This document shows positions 10,340-23,004 of a stretch of 64,000 nucleotides of DNA, piece after piece. The translations under genes were made by a program, and so were the position numbers. The notes beneath the pieces are model-generated. The model was not told the origin of the DNA and searched no databases. It saw nothing but the letters and a program-made list of their open reading frames with translations. This DNA comes from Ophiura sarsii. Lineage: Eukaryota > Echinodermata > Ophiuroidea > Amphilepidida > Ophiuridae. Each line of letters starts with the position of its first letter. Within the stretch, counting starts at the first letter, position 1. The stretch spans positions 36,904,656-36,968,655 of the forward strand of contig CM069445.1 in the NCBI GenBank assembly GCA_035610835.1. Direction: 5' to 3'.

Positions 10340-11254
10340 AGTTTAAAATAGTTCTGCTGTGCATATAATTTGCAACATTTATACAGTGTTTACCCCTACC
10401 CAACCAACTAGATAGGCATGGTGTTAATTCAAGTATATAGGTTGTATGAATATTTCCTATGGCCATACATGTACTTTTGATATGGCATGCATGCACAGTA
10501 AGTACTGTTCTCAATTGAATAGATCAAGTACAAACCATAATGCACACAGCTTAAAAGCCTGTAACATCACCACGATCCTTATGCAGATAGCTCCTGAATT
10601 TTCAGTTTATCTCATTTAGTGATTATGGCAGGCTATATATATACCGTATATTTACTCTAACATCCCTGCTCTATATAAAGGCCACACCCCAGAAATCCTG
10701 CTGCCCCCCCCCCCTAAACAAATTTAAAAGAACAAGGTACTAATTGACTAATTGTCCTAAAATACAACAAATTTGCTTGCAAAGTTGAGCTTTTTAGCTA
10801 TACAGGGTGTCCCAAAAAAATGTAACACTCCGGGCACATAAGATATCTTAAAAGGACAGGAACACACAGGTCTAATCTTGATGTATTATGAAAGCTGAGT
10901 AAATAAGCTTTCATTTGCATTTTATTGCGTTCCAATTGTTATTTAGAACTGTAGATATGCTTCAGCAAACATGAGGAAGCAAAAATCGGCTTGGTCCAAT
11001 CCTCTCAGTATGAAAGTATAGCTTTTAAAATACACGAAGCAAGAAGTAACATGATTAAGTCACACACACACATCAGTTAATCTCTTCTTTGTTCTTTTCA
11101 ACGCATTCTTTCGATTCTTTTCAAGCTTAAAAGACATAAATAAATATATTCCACATAAATTATATAGGTATTTTGATTTATGGTTAATTTCAGTGCAATA
11201 CTAGTTTTATTTCAGTGCAATATTAGTTAATTTATTTAATTGGATGGACCATTT
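10340..11254. other. Non-coding stretch with a lone mariner-like end
   Basis: No gene is seen. TACAGGGTGTCCCAAAAAAA at 10801-10820 is a typical mariner-type terminus. Its partner is not present before the gap, so the element is either broken or runs into the missing sequence. Confidence 0.45.
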
Positions 11255-11354
11255 NNNNNNNNNNNNNNNNNNNNNNNNNNNNNNNNNNNNNNNNNNNNNN
11301 NNNNNNNNNNNNNNNNNNNNNNNNNNNNNNNNNNNNNNNNNNNNNNNNNNNNNN
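11255..11354. other. Assembly gap (100 N)
   Basis: One hundred N bases; the real length of the missing DNA is unknown. Confidence 0.99.
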
Positions 11355-11429
11355 GATGCTTTTTTCCCGTAGTTAACATTTCAATCCAATCTCTGGTTGC
11401 AATGCCATCGTGCTAATAACTTGGACTTT

Positions 11430-11503
11430 TACCACACCAGGACTCGAACCAGGTACCTTTCACTTATGAGATCAGTTCCTTAACCACAAGACCACGAGGA
11501 GTT
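11430..11503 (-). repeat. tRNA-like sequence (pseudo-tRNA or SINE head)
   Basis: On the minus strand a B box GGTTCGAGTCC (11440-11450) and an A-box-like TGTGGTTAAGGAA (11476-11488) sit at tRNA spacing. Between them is a CTCATAA loop as in tRNA-Met(CAT). The anticodon and T stems have mismatches, so it is not a functional tRNA; it is a decayed tRNA or the head of a tRNA-derived SINE. Confidence 0.5.
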
Positions 11504-11987
11504 GGCTGCCATGGTTGAAATTTTAATCCGTATACGGAATAAAGCCAATTTGTTTACACATTTAGTGGCAAGTATAATGATAAGTGCCCAAGTCTCATCT
11601 GTATTGAGTGAGCACTCTGTGAACCGCGCACTAGCTACGATGTTCTAATTGCATTTCAACTATGGGAAAACTATAGCCACCTGGAAGGAACCCTCTACTT
11701 ATAAAGCATAGATCACTGGTCCAACTGTAATGTCGCGAAACAATAACAATTATAAAAGACACCAAAAGGAAAAGAAAACACAGAGAAGAAAACGCAAGAC
11801 ACGCAACTTTTTCGGCAACATAGACTTGCTTTTTTCAAGTAGAAAAATAGAACAATGTGTATACACAGAATGTACAAGATAAATGGGCCAGGGTGTTTCT
11901 TTGTTAAGATAAAGTAACACACGGCAATGACAATAGGGTATATACAAAGGAACTACAGGGAGAAGATATATATAGCTGGAGAATAGT

Positions 11988-13435
11988 TAACCATCATCAT
12001 CATCATCATCGTCTACGCTTTCCGGCTATGTTGCCATTGCGCGCGCACTATTGTTCTCCAGGTCATACGATCATTGGTCTGTGTCAAGATTTCCGGTTTT
12101 AATTTCTTTGTTTATGTTTGCAACCCAGGTAGGCTTTGGACGTCCGACTGGTCTTTTGTGGCTCGGTTGTATTCTTTTAAAGCTTGGCGTGCTGGAGTTT
12201 CTTGTGGCAATCTATATAAATGTCCCAACTAATTTAGGTGTCTTCGTTTGATAGTTTTGCTCCATGGTTCACTATTTGTTTTCGTATATAGATCGACATT
12301 TGTCACTTTGTCAAGTTTCGTAATATTCAGAGTCCGTCTTAGTAGAGTTCTTTGGAACACATCAATTTTGTGTTCTAGTTTCATTGTTATTGTCCATAAT
12401 TCACTATTGTATAGAAAAATTGAGCTTACATATGCGTTGAAAATTCTCATTTGGTGGTTATTGTTGCCCTCCTGCTTTGAAGAAATTGTTTGAGTTGATT
12501 ATATGTGCTGATGGCTTGCCCTTTTCTTCTTTTTATATCCTCCTCTGTGTCAAGTAGAGATCCTAAATATTTGCATTTTTTCCAGTCTGTTGGGTCTTCC
12601 CTTGTTACTTTGTAGAGTTCTGTTTTTTCTCCATTTACGGTAAGATTTCTTTTCTTCAACTTTGATGGTACTGTTTTCTTTATTTTGGTGATTAGACCAG
12701 AGTTTGTTGTGATCCAGCTAATATCATCTGCATATTGCTGATCTATTGTCACTGATTGGTTTGGGTGTGGTGTGCAGTAAGAGTGATCTTGCAGATGTGT
12801 TGGTAAAAGATCCTTGGATACTTCCCTTGCAATGGCATAATTATGTTCTGTCTCATCTTTCTCCCTCGCTGCATGAAGTTTTTCCGATGCCCTTGTTATC
12901 ATGATTATTGCGAGGATTTTCCTGATGACCGATAGAAGAATGACTGGTCTTAGGTTTTTTGGTGGTCCTTGTTTCTTTCCTGGTTTTGGTAGTGGTACAA
13001 GTATACCAATTTTTAGTGCTCTTGGATAGTCGCCTGTTTTTGATTATGATTTAGTAGATCAGCTATGCCTTGGTGTATGATCAGTGGACCATGTTTTATA
13101 AGTTCTGCTTTCAGTTGGTCGCATCCTGCACTTTTATTGTTCTTTAAGATTTTACTGCTTTCTGGACTTCACTCACAGAAAATGGTATTTTCATCTCTTT
13201 TGATTTTATTTCAGGTATTTCCTTTTCTGAGTCTATATGAAATACATCTTGAAAATATTTTGTTATAATCTCTATTTGCTCTTTGGTGTTTGAAGTAAGT
13301 CCTCTCTCTCCTTCAACTAGAAATTTCTTCTTTGGTTTACTTTGTTGTAGTTGTCTCACCGCTTGGTACATTCTGTTGGAGTCATTTTTATTTCCCTCTA
13401 TTTTTTCAACCTGCTCAGTTAACCATAAATATGTC
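11988..13435 (-). mobile_element. Degenerate RTE-like LINE fragment
   Basis: Minus-strand LINE ORF2 remains run from the region before the RT domain to a (GAT)n tail at 11994-12012, which encodes a DDDD run after PESVDDD-like sequence as in many RTE-type elements. Order seen: NNKSAGCDQLKAELIKHGP, VPLPKPGKKQG with LRPVILLSVIRKI, a YADDISW catalytic motif, WKKCKYLGSLLD, and IFLYNSELWT with FQRTLLRRTL. Frames change several times, stops occur, and the conserved palm motif between LRPV and YADD is deleted. It is non-functional. Confidence 0.75.
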
Positions 13436-14360
13436 TATTTTATAAGATTGTAAATTCCTGTCAATTTAAAGTTGTTAATTTTTGTGTTTATTTTGTTTAG
13501 GCCAAGTAAAAAAATGAAGTAATTTTTCGTCCCCTCACGCATACCTTTTCATGAATTCTATAATGTTCTTTTTTCTCTCTTTATTTCATTCATAACTTTT
13601 TTTGTTAAAATATTTAATAAGCTGACATAATTGGCAATAGATTTTATTTTAGTCCAATGAGAATTTTAATGCAGGTTTTGTATTAATCAAGCCCCCAGAA
13701 CCATGAAATTAAAACAATTTTACAATTACGCAATATCGTGCTGATAATGGTGATATCACATTGTTTATTAAAAAATCCACCCAAAAGTATCCTCATCCTT
13801 CTTTTTTTCAAAAGTTAGGACAAGAAACTAGATATTATTTTTATTTGGCCTTACATTGTGGTTTTTATGGAACTCTTTTTTATTGTAACTATTACAGGTG
13901 CTTGATGAACTAATGCAGCTGTGAAGTTCTGATCAGTTTTAACCAGGTTGATTTGGTATTGGAGGTATGGCTACGGACTAATTACAACCATAGCAGTTCT
14001 TGCTGAGATGCTGCCTCTTTTATCCTGCAGAATGGGCTTGAAAAGGTTTATGTACAACTCATGAGTATATCAGTGTTTACCTACAATCAAGGAAAAAAAG
14101 GTTGGCACACTTTGTCCTAATTACGGAAAAAACCTGCCCCTCTCCCCGGAGGCAATGTTGATCCGAGTCATATTATCAGAAGCCTTGGTAGTTCCCCCAA
14201 CGTTGATTGATGGGGGATGGGGAAGGATATAAGAAAGGGGGAGACTTTTGCTTTCTATTAAACAGTGCTATGTCCCAAGTGTGATCTCAATTGCGAGCAC
14301 AGGGATAGTTGTAATGAGTTGCGTCAAGTGTGCCAACTATTATTTTCCTTGATTGTAGAT
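13436..14360. other. Non-coding stretch
   Basis: No gene is supported. It is AT-rich in its first half. A poly-pyrimidine AG followed by a 9-codon open end occurs near 13898-13926 but nothing supports it as an exon. Confidence 0.35.
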
Positions 14361-14365
14361 GCTAT

Positions 14366-15151
14366 GTAGGGTGTTCCTGAATTATTTATATCGGGAAAGG
14401 TGTATTTATTTAGCTATGAATAACATTGTTATTCATAAAAGTGCTAATGATTCTAAACTGTGCATATACTTGGCTTTCTTAAGAATTTTGAATTTCAAAA
14501 ATTGTACGTTTTTGACAGAAATTATGGACTCTTTTGTAAAAATGGTAGATTCCAAGTTTGGACCAAAATTACCTCTTTTGAAACTCATAAAACCATTGAC
14601 CATGTTCAGCACAAAGTTCAATATGCAAGTAATTTGCTGTATCCTCTTTTAATTTCCACTACAAATTTAAAAGATATCAACTTTTTGCGATGTGTTATGA
14701 AGCAATATTTTTAATATTGTGAGGGAATTGTTCAGCTTGAGTGATTTATATTATACTTTCTTAGGTGGCAATTTTTAAGTCTGGTGTGAGCTTTCAGTTT
14801 GGTGTGAGTGAGTTTTATCAATTGAAATATGTTGAGAGTGAAAAAGAGGTTTTCACTGATTTTCAATAATGGATGAAGATATTTTGATGAAAATGACGGA
14901 GTAATATAAATAGGAAACATGTAATATGTTCCCCATTATATTGCAGGCATTAGATTTGCAATGTTGTTTTTATATTTTTGAAAATAGTAAAAATATAAAA
15001 ACAACATTGCAAATCTAATGCCTACAATATAGAAACATATTATGTGTTTCCTACTTATATTACTCTGTCATTTTCATCAAAATATCTTCATTCTGATATG
15101 GCATGACATAATTGAAAATTAACGGTATAAATCACTCGGGGACACCCTGTT
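14366..15151. mobile_element. Mariner-ended MITE with internal palindrome
   Basis: Left end TAGGGTGTTCCTGAATTATT and the complement of right end GTATAAATCACTCGGGGACA are imperfect inverted repeats with mariner-like CAGGGTG termini. An extra TCACCCTGTA lies just outside at 15160-15170. Much of its left half is found again, inverted, at 45001-45320. Confidence 0.5.
14874..15090. repeat. Near-perfect 100-bp-arm palindrome
   Basis: About 105 bases are repeated in inverted orientation with few mismatches around a roughly 10-base centre (TGAAAATAGT near 14980-14990). The arms include GGCATTAGATTTGCAATGTT and its complement. It looks like a nested foldback element. Confidence 0.85.
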
Positions 15152-15190
15152 CCTGTATCACCCTGTACAATAGACTTTAACAGTTTTATC

Positions 15191-15561
15191 TAAGAAAAAA
15201 TTGTTTGTTTGCCCTCTGCGACCGACCCAAAAATACGAAAATCTCGGGTCGCTATTTCTTTTAAATCTTTCTGTTGACGCCATAAAATGTCAATATTTTC
15301 TGTATAAATTGTTTCCCAAAAGTGTAGAAACAATGTTTAATAATTATATTGTTGTTTCAAGCCGCAATCCATCAATTTTAAGCCAAAGAATGTTGCTCAA
15401 AATTGGTCAAAATTTCACTTTCTATATACATTGTACATGGCCTGCCTATACATAAAATGGAAGAAATGAGAGGGGGGGAAAAGGGGGAAAAGGAGCGACC
15501 TACCGACCCTCCAAATTTTTGTCCATTAAGGGCAAACAAACAATTTATTTTCTTTGGCCTA
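15191..15561. mobile_element. Foldback MITE, GACTTGCCC family, copy 2
   Basis: Ends TTGTTTGTTTGCCCTCTGCG with ACCGACCC, and AAGGGCAAACAAACAA near 15530-15545 followed by GGCCT. It shares the GCCCT-CGACCGACC core with the copies at 4594, 18345, 19153 and 42856 but has diverged outer arms. Confidence 0.65.
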
Positions 15562-17690
15562 ATGACTTGTGTTAACCATAGCAGTGTTGTATACGGTGTG
15601 CAATAAGTCTGTTCCTCCCCCTAAAGAAAAAACATTTTAGCTTGTTTTAAATTGAGCTTACATAATTCAGTTGTTGATAATTTGTTAGTGGTTATTGTTT
15701 TAGATTACTAGAGATGTCACTTTCCAAATTATTTGAAGTCGTTGTCTCCATTATTGATCGATAACCTCCGAAAAATGTTTTGCCCAGTTTCTGTCCACGA
15801 GTGATGCAAAAGCCGAGGTTTGCGGTTTACATCAAAATCAACTAAATCTGCTCCTACAATTCACAGGAATATCCGATTTTATTTTTCTTTCACAAATTGT
15901 AGACTACTAATTATAGCCTGTAGCCCCAAGGCAAAAAATCAACAAATGGCGCACTACCATATAGATGATATGATCAGGGGAAGGCGGCTCTAAGGGTGGA
16001 ACGGACTTTTCGCACACCGTATACCTCAACTGTGAATTATACCTGAGACCAGATTAGTTATTATGGTCTCAGATTATACAGACGTCCATGTATGACGTTA
16101 AAATGAAAATATTGATTAAACCGTCAATAGAGTATCAATTGAAATTTGTCTGATAACTGCCCGAAGAGGAGAATTTGTATTATTACATACACTTATCTTT
16201 GTATTGATGCAGGCTGTCCAGAAATGATTAGTACCTATCGATGCCCAAAAACCACTAAATTGTTTCATCATGACAATTAGAGAGATTCATTATTTTGCAA
16301 TCCACTTTGACATATTGTAACCTTTCATACTCATTTTAAAACAATTTTTGTTTGTTTTTTGGCCTTTATCAAATTGATGATACACCCCATTTTGTAAGGG
16401 ATGGTGATCAATTTCACCCTTTTGGCAAAGTGCAAAAATATGTGTTTGTTAAAATTGTTTGAAATAAACGAAGATATTATCTTTTTAATCTTTTGTTCCC
16501 TTCTGTCTTCTGACTGTCATTAGTTGTTGTTGTTCAAATCAATATTTTTTTTAATTTTAATTCAATTAGAAGGTTAAAATATTCGGCACTCTTAAGTGAT
16601 TTCAAGCTTTGTTTATATTTGGCTAGTTTTGACTGCTAATTTTGAGGGACATTTAAATAGGTGGTGGTCTTTAAAAGTGTTTAGCAGGGCTTAAATTTAT
16701 TTTTCATGGGTTTTCTGACAAAATGGTGAAATGAGATAATCCATTACAATTTCAGCTACATAAAACAGAGCTTTACCAGAAGATCCCATTCTCAGACAAT
16801 AGTGCCAATTAGGCACAGGGTGCGCGAGTTGCGTCTGGATACGCCCCTGGATTTAAACTTCATGCTTGTGTTTGGATACGCCCTGGATGTCAACTCCATG
16901 CTCAAGCATGTACTGAATCTCTACTGAAGTTGTGGTTTGAAGGATTTGTCAAAACATCCTCAATTATTTTGATATGGGAGGATCCATGCAATAGTCCCCT
17001 ATAATGATGGTGCCAGTTTGTGCATTTGATCAAATCTAGATGAAACATGCATATTTGTGAATTGGTCAAATTTGAATCATACTTGGACAATATTAAGCAT
17101 CAACATTGACAACCTCTTACCAGAATGTGCGTTCGTTGGTGCAATCGAAGGTATTACGTGATAAAAATTTAAATAGATTATCTCTTATTAAAAATAAAAA
17201 CCTAACTTGATCATCCAAAGTGAAAAATAAAATCTAATCCAATGTTAAATCATTCAAGACCACGTTATTAGCTATTCAAAGGTGCCTAAACACTTGTAAA
17301 ATAGAAACAAAGCAGCAAGATCTGTAAACAAAGCACAAAATCACTCTCAAGTGTGACAAACATAAATTGAATTAGAATAAAGAAGAATCTTTAATTATTT
17401 GAAAAACCTTAACTAATGACAGTGAGAAAGAGAAGGGAACAAAAGGTTCTAGACGAGAGAATATTTTTGCTTATGTCAAACAAGTTTGACACACACATTT
17501 TTTTGTACTTTGTAAAACATTGAAATCACCATTCATTCCTCAGTATGATAAGTCAGATTTTCATGATCTAAAATTCTAATGACAGGTTATTACGATATGT
17601 GCTGATAAGGTTGAGCACTTAGCCAGTTGCTACATAAATGAAGCGAAATGATTGTGAGGATTTCATAACGGCAACGTAATAATAATAGGC
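15562..17690. other. Long stretch without a recognised gene
   Basis: No coding region is supported. GGATACGCCCCTGGAT and a variant occur 46 bases apart near 16838-16888. GACAACGATTTC-like and TTGTTCCC-TTCT words near 16495 recur inverted near 17430, hinting at a decayed large inverted repeat over about 16495-17445. Confidence 0.4.
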
Positions 17691-17765
17691 TACAGCGCCT
17701 CGGAATAGGCTGCCTAGATAAACGGCGCTATATAAATTGAATATTATTATTATTATTATTATTAA
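17690..17765 (+). repeat. SINE/LINE 3' tail with (ATT)n
   Basis: AACGGCGCTATATAAATTGA followed by an (ATT)n run is a widespread 3' end of L2/CR1-mobilised SINEs in deuterostomes. Upstream similarity to a tRNA or 5S head was not found. Confidence 0.55.
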
Positions 17766-18140
17766 ATTGGATTACAAAACAATGAATCTAATATCATTGA
17801 AACTTGGGGGCACCAATGGGTACTAATCATTTTGGGACAGCCTGTTAATAATTTATGTGATGGAGCTCTTGATCTTCAGGTCACAATGGGACTAACCGAA
17901 TATATTTCTGAATATAAATATGACTACAATGATCTGCCTATTCTTTGCCATGACTTTAATCATCACATCCCAGTAATAAGTGCACCTGCTTCTAAAATGA
18001 GGTAAATTGCTACCCTGTTGCAGACCCATTTTCTGTCTCATCAGTAGTTAACATTTAAAATAACCGTTAAACATTATATGTATATAATACTGCAGCTGCC
18101 ATGAATTAACAATTGTTATAATCAATGTGCTAATATAATA

Positions 18141-19057
18141 CAGGGTGAGCAGAAAGAATGGGCACTTTATTAGCGAAAGCGCTACAGAAATTCCAGGCCT
18201 GCATATTCAAAACCAATAGTGCTAGATAGACCACATATTTGGCTTTCATTAAAAAAATATTTTTTGAATTTGAACATTGCATCATAATGTTACATCAAAT
18301 TAAGTTGAACCCGGTATTTTAAAGCCATTCCACGGACTGGCAATAAGACAAACAAAAAAGAAAGTTTGGTTGCCCTCCGCGACCGACCGAAAAATGGGGT
18401 CGCATTTTTAAAATATATATTTTAAAAACTCAGAAAATGTCATAATTTTTGACATATTTTGTCCCAAATATGTAGAAATAATTTCTATGAAATGTTTGAA
18501 GTCCAATTTATCAAATGTAAGTCAAAAATATTGCGTTTATACATTCCATGTATAAATTGCACTTTTTGTCGAAGCCCGGTATAGGGAAAAGAAAGAAAAA
18601 AACCTACCTACAATTTTTTCTCTCTGGAGGGCAACCAAACATTTTTGTTGTTGTTGCCTAACACATAGTATTGTTGGCTGGCTGATTCAGAGATGCTATT
18701 CACTGAAACTAGTGAAAAACTTAAAAGATCTTAAAATGACTGGAAATAAATAGAACTGAATTCAAGAACGAAAAGTGAAAGGAGGCATATCTGATGATTC
18801 AGAAAGCAAACCTCATTAGAATATTTTAAGGCATTGGCTTGATAATTCGACCATCCATCCTGTGGATTGGCTTCAAAATGTTGGGCTTTACTAAAATTAG
18901 TGTAACATGATAACGCATTGGTTTGATTCGTAAAACTCTTCTCTGGAATGAAAGCCAAATTGTAGGTCTTCATAGTGCTACCATTGCTTTTGAAAATACG
19001 TGCCTATTTCTTTTGTGACGCCTTTGAAAAAATGCCTGTTCTTTCTGACTCACTCTG
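18141..19057. mobile_element. Mariner-ended MITE
   Basis: CAGGGTGAGCAGAAAGAATG at 18141 is matched by the complement of TTCTTTCTGACTCACTCTG ending at 19057, with TA on both outer sides. At 917 bp it has no transposase, and it has been entered by the foldback MITE at 18345-18660. Confidence 0.75.
18345..18660. mobile_element. Foldback MITE, GACTTGCCC family, copy 3, nested
   Basis: Inverted ends GTTTGGTTGCCCTCC (18364-18378) and GGAGGGCAACCAAAC (18626-18640) carry the GCGACCGACC core, with GTTGTTGTTGCC at the outer right edge. It lies within the mariner-ended element at 18141. Confidence 0.7.
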
Positions 19058-19152
19058 TAGGCTTACTTTTCATAATATACCCCAATTTAGTGTCAAAACC
19101 TGACAGTTTACCTTGATTTGTAACTTACACATCATGTTGTGCATATCTTCTT

Positions 19153-19448
19153 AGGCAAACAAAAAAAAGGTTGACTTGCCCTTTCCGACCGACCCGAATT
19201 TCAGAAATCTAAGGTCGCTATTTTCTTTTTTTAAATGAAAGAAGCACACAACAATAAAGAAAGATGAAAACGTGTTTTTGAGTAGTATCTGCTTGTTTAA
19301 AAATCATAATTTTTTTTAAAAAAACAACAATTCTTTAAAACGTGTTTTTGTGTAGTATCTCCTTGTAAATTTTTTAAAAATCCAACCGTCCGACCCAGAC
19401 TCTGGCACTGAAGGGCAAGTCAACTTTTGGGGGGGGGGGGGGGGGGCC
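19153..19448. mobile_element. Foldback MITE, GACTTGCCC family, copy 4
   Basis: AGGC plus an A run, then GGTTGACTTGCCCTTTCCGA on the left; GGGCAAGTCAACTTTT then an 18-base G run and GGCC on the right. The TCCGACC-GTCCGACCC subterminal words match copy 1 closely. Confidence 0.8.
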
Positions 19449-19849
19449 TTATTTGTCTGGAAATTTCCTATATGAACGTCAACTTTGAATTCTTTCATTC
19501 TCAAATAAGAACAGGCAATTTCCTTTGATTGAGAGTTATTGGTTCTCCCATTCATATATTACTTATATTTGGGAAAACTGTGATTTTCATTTTTGTTAAC
19601 TCCACTCTAAGAAGAAATGTATTCTCATTTTAGACATAATTCGGGTATTTTCAATAATTGTGTACTTATTTTAAAACAAATTTAAGAGTTTTATATTTTT
19701 TACATTCTGTTATTTCTTTCTGAATTGATTTAATAAATATGAATTATAGTTGTACAAATTCAAAGTATATTATACATGAATGTATACCAATAAAAATACA
19801 ATTCACCAACATAACATGCACAACATGCAGTTTTAATGAGTTGTTTTTT

Positions 19850-20268
19850 CCCGGGGGGCCAGTCAAACATAATGGTGTACACATGCGTGACCAAATTTTT
19901 TCCAGAAACCCCCTAAACAAGTTTTACCCTGCAAGCAAAATTACCCCCTAAACAAGTTTTTAGCGCGCTTTCCTTGCAAATTTTGACCCCTAAACAAGTT
20001 CTTGCCAGAATATGACCCCTAAAAAAGTTTTGTCTATTCTACGAGTAACACACATGCGTTCTCAAATTGGAAATGAGACGCTCAAAAGAAATCGCAAAAA
20101 TGGGGATAACATTCTTCTGGGAACGGGGAACAAAACAAGTTACCCTTTTTGATACCCTTAACACGTCACGCGCGTGACGCGTCCAACACTGAAAAAAACA
20201 CCCCTTTTACGCGTTTTTTTGGTCACGCATATGTGTACATTATTATGTTTGACTGCCCTGGGCCGGGG
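19850..20268. mobile_element. Element with repeated CCCCTAAACAAGTT word
   Basis: Inverted ends CCCGGGGGGCCAGTCAAACA and GTTTGACTGCCCTGGGCCGGGG extend inward through GTACACATGCGTGACC. The interior repeats (C)CCCTAAACAAGTTTT-type words at least four times (about 19908, 19945, 19986, 20017). At about 420 bp it is a non-autonomous element. Confidence 0.75.
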
Positions 20269-21290
20269 AGTGTTTTTTATGGTCATTTTAGAGGAGAGGC
20301 TATTGCAATTGCAGAGCGGAAAAACTCAGTGTCAACTGTACCAGCAATGGGCACCAAAGGGGGGATTCAACAACACTTCACCAATAATGATATTGAAATA
20401 ACTAACAAGATATGCAATAACAAAATCCAAGGAAGGGACATTTAAAAGGCAAAAGAAACACAACTGCTTCTAAACTAGTATAGCATAGACTAAAGAGGAA
20501 GGGGTTTATCTACGCTAGTCAGAGACGGTTATGTGTTGTTGTTTTTCTAACTTGTCCAATACCTTTTTAAAGAATTGTATACTATCAACATTCGGACCCC
20601 ATTTGAATGCGTTGTTTTAACACACTGAAAGATCAAATGGGCCCATGGGGAGACTGGGAACAGTTGTACCACTTGGGGCACCAGACCACCCACCTCTCAC
20701 AGAATTCCACAAAATTAATATACCAATATTTAATAATGATCACTTTTTACCGCGATAGTATAACTATCGAGGTTATGCCATTGTAGCTAACACCTTATAG
20801 TTGCTAGTGACCGAATGCCAATTTGCATTGCTTGGTTTTTGAAAGTTGCCAACTTCTTTGTGGCTGGACTAAGTTGCTAACTTCTTGTGACCAAAAAGTG
20901 CCAAAAATGTGATTTTTTTACCAAAAATGATTTTCACGATTTTGGAGGTAAATAATCACGTGTTTTTAGCACATTTTGGTCTATAATTCAAAAAAACAAT
21001 AAAGATTTTCAAAAAAAAAAAAAAAACCATTCCTAGGGAATTGCATGAGGACTATAATAAAACTAGTATGACAAAATTTGACAAAATATATTTTGAGTTA
21101 TCTTTGCAGAACCTAAAATGGGTCAAAAAACGTGTTTTTATAATTTTCTCCAAAATAGTCAATTTCATGATCATAGTTGGATTCATTGAACCCTTTTCTG
21201 CAAAAAAATGTATACTTTTATCTAGATTAAATGAATAATGAAGAATTTAGGGCAGTTTTACGGAGGCTATACGAAGGTGCACATCCCCCT
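20269..21290. other. Non-coding stretch
   Basis: No gene is supported. Repeated CCAAAAATG/GTGACC words near 20800-20990 are low-complexity. An A17 run sits at 21010-21026. Confidence 0.35.
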
Positions 21291-21450
21291 TAAGTTGGGA
21301 TAAGTTGGGTTAAGTAGGGCTATATTGGGCTGTGTTGGGTTAAGTTGGGATAAGTCGGGATAAGTTGGGTTAAGTTGGGTTCTATGTTGGGCTATGTTGG
21401 GTTATGTTGGGTTAAGTTGGGTTAGGTTAGGTGAAGTTAGGTTAAGTTTA
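21291..21450 (+). repeat. Decamer minisatellite, (TTGGGTTAAG)n-like
   Basis: About 15 degenerate copies of a 10-base unit around TTGGGTTAAG, with TTGGGATAAG and TTGGGCTATG variants and a final TTAGGTTAGGTGAAG part. It resembles degenerate telomeric DNA only superficially. Confidence 0.8.
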
Positions 21451-21715
21451 AGGCTGGTCGGTACAAATTTTTCATGTCGACATGCTGATATTAATTAATT
21501 TTCATGTAAGCAGCATGGGCATATCTGTACGATTTGTGGGTAAGCTTAAATCTAAATTTTAAAGGCCTGAAAATTCACACTTAAACCACAATAATATAAT
21601 TTTGAAGCAGTGGTATACACTTTAAAGTATTAATATTGACAACCTAGCAACTCAGTGAACATATGAAACATCCAAAAATTATGGACATTCCAGTGCCTAT
21701 ACTTGACCTAGAATA

Positions 21716-21855
21716 GTTTGGGCCATATCTACAAGTTACGCTTCTATTAGTTTTATTAGGTCAATGGTCAGGAGGCTATACCGCTAATGTGTGCTGACCT
21801 TTGACCTAATGAAACTAATAGATGCTTAACTTGTAGATATGGCAAACTATTCTTT
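21716..21855. repeat. Inverted repeat around ATATCTACAAGTTA
   Basis: GCCATATCTACAAGTTACGC to TTAGGTCAA on the left is repeated inverted on the right (TTGACCTAA to GTTAACTTGTAGATATGGC-like), with arms near 50 bases. It is a small foldback unit. Confidence 0.6.
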
Positions 21856-22902
21856 TTATGGCTTGTGGCATCCATCTGAACAATTTGAGACCATTTTCAT
21901 TAAAATAGGAGCATTTTGAGAATTTGACCCCTGTGCAAACAAATTGAGGCAAAATTTGACCTTTGACCTATTTTGCCCTATATCTCGGAAACTAAGCATC
22001 GGGTGGAAATACAACCATTCCCTTTTTTGCTCCTTATGGTCTTACATTTTGACCCCTATATGACCTTTGACCTTCTATAGCGGCCACCCGTACAGGCTAC
22101 GACACGGCAGCAATTTAAAATATTGACTCTTAGCACCCAAGTAAACGTATCAGACCATCAAACCTTTTGTACCTTCTCAGCTGATTAAACCTTCTGGGCT
22201 CCCGGCCTATTACCTATTAGGGGGGGGGGGGGCTATGGGGCTATGTATCTTTCTCTTTTTATGTATCTTTTTCATTTTATAGGCTATTTTGGTGTATAAA
22301 TGCCATTTTTTTCTGCGCCCAGCACAATTTTTCTTAAAACCTATCAATTTCAAAAACATTTACTCTGAGACTACTTCCGGACAGCAAATCTTTTCAGTGC
22401 TTGTTGGCACGATGTGTTGGGAAAACATCTATATAATCATCAACGGTCGAGAGCCACGGGTGTATACAAACATGTTAATTAGCCTGTCACAAAATCCTAT
22501 TTTGTGATTAAAAAAATGTAATTTAGGCATGCTTTTCATCTCGTCTCAGCGTTCCACCAATGCTCATAAAAGAAGAATGTTTCACTGGATCATACGTTTC
22601 TGTCCAGGATGTTCTAACTTGTTCAGGCTATTAAAAGACTCACACACAAAAAACCTCCAAAAAGTATATATAAAAATGACAAATTTTCCGGCTCGCTACG
22701 CTTGCCAAACTAATATCACACAATAAAAAGAAGGGCCATCATAACATTATCATGATTATGGGCCGTTCAGATAGGGCACTAACAGAATTTGGCAAACATA
22801 TCCATGAACAAAATTCCAAAGGAAAAGATATCTCCCAAAAATAGGCCTATAGGTCTATGTGACAAGTTGATTGGTTGGTTGTTTGTTTGTTGTTGTTTTT
22901 TT

Positions 22903-23004
22903 GGGGGGGGGGGGGGGGGGGGGGGGGGGGTTGTGTAAAAACCTACTAGTTAGCAGGGGGGTCATGTAATTTTCAGTTTCAGCTGTAGGGGGGGGGGGGG
23001 GGGG
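22903..23004. repeat. Two poly-G homopolymers
   Basis: Runs of 28 G (22903-22930) and about 17 G (22988-23004) separated by 57 bases, adjoining the left edge of the first histone unit. Confidence 0.9.

Noticed and set aside
11430..11503. Functional tRNA-Met gene
   Set aside because: A and B boxes and the CAT loop fit, but the anticodon stem and T stem have mismatches and no clean acceptor stem forms.
13898..13926. Terminal exon of the IRAK4-like gene (TTACAG then a short open end)
   Set aside because: In phase it would add only two residues before a stop; no poly(A) or other support, so it is likely chance.
21291..21450. Interstitial telomere sequence
   Set aside because: The unit is a decamer around TTGGGTTAAG; true TTAGGG hexamers are not in tandem.
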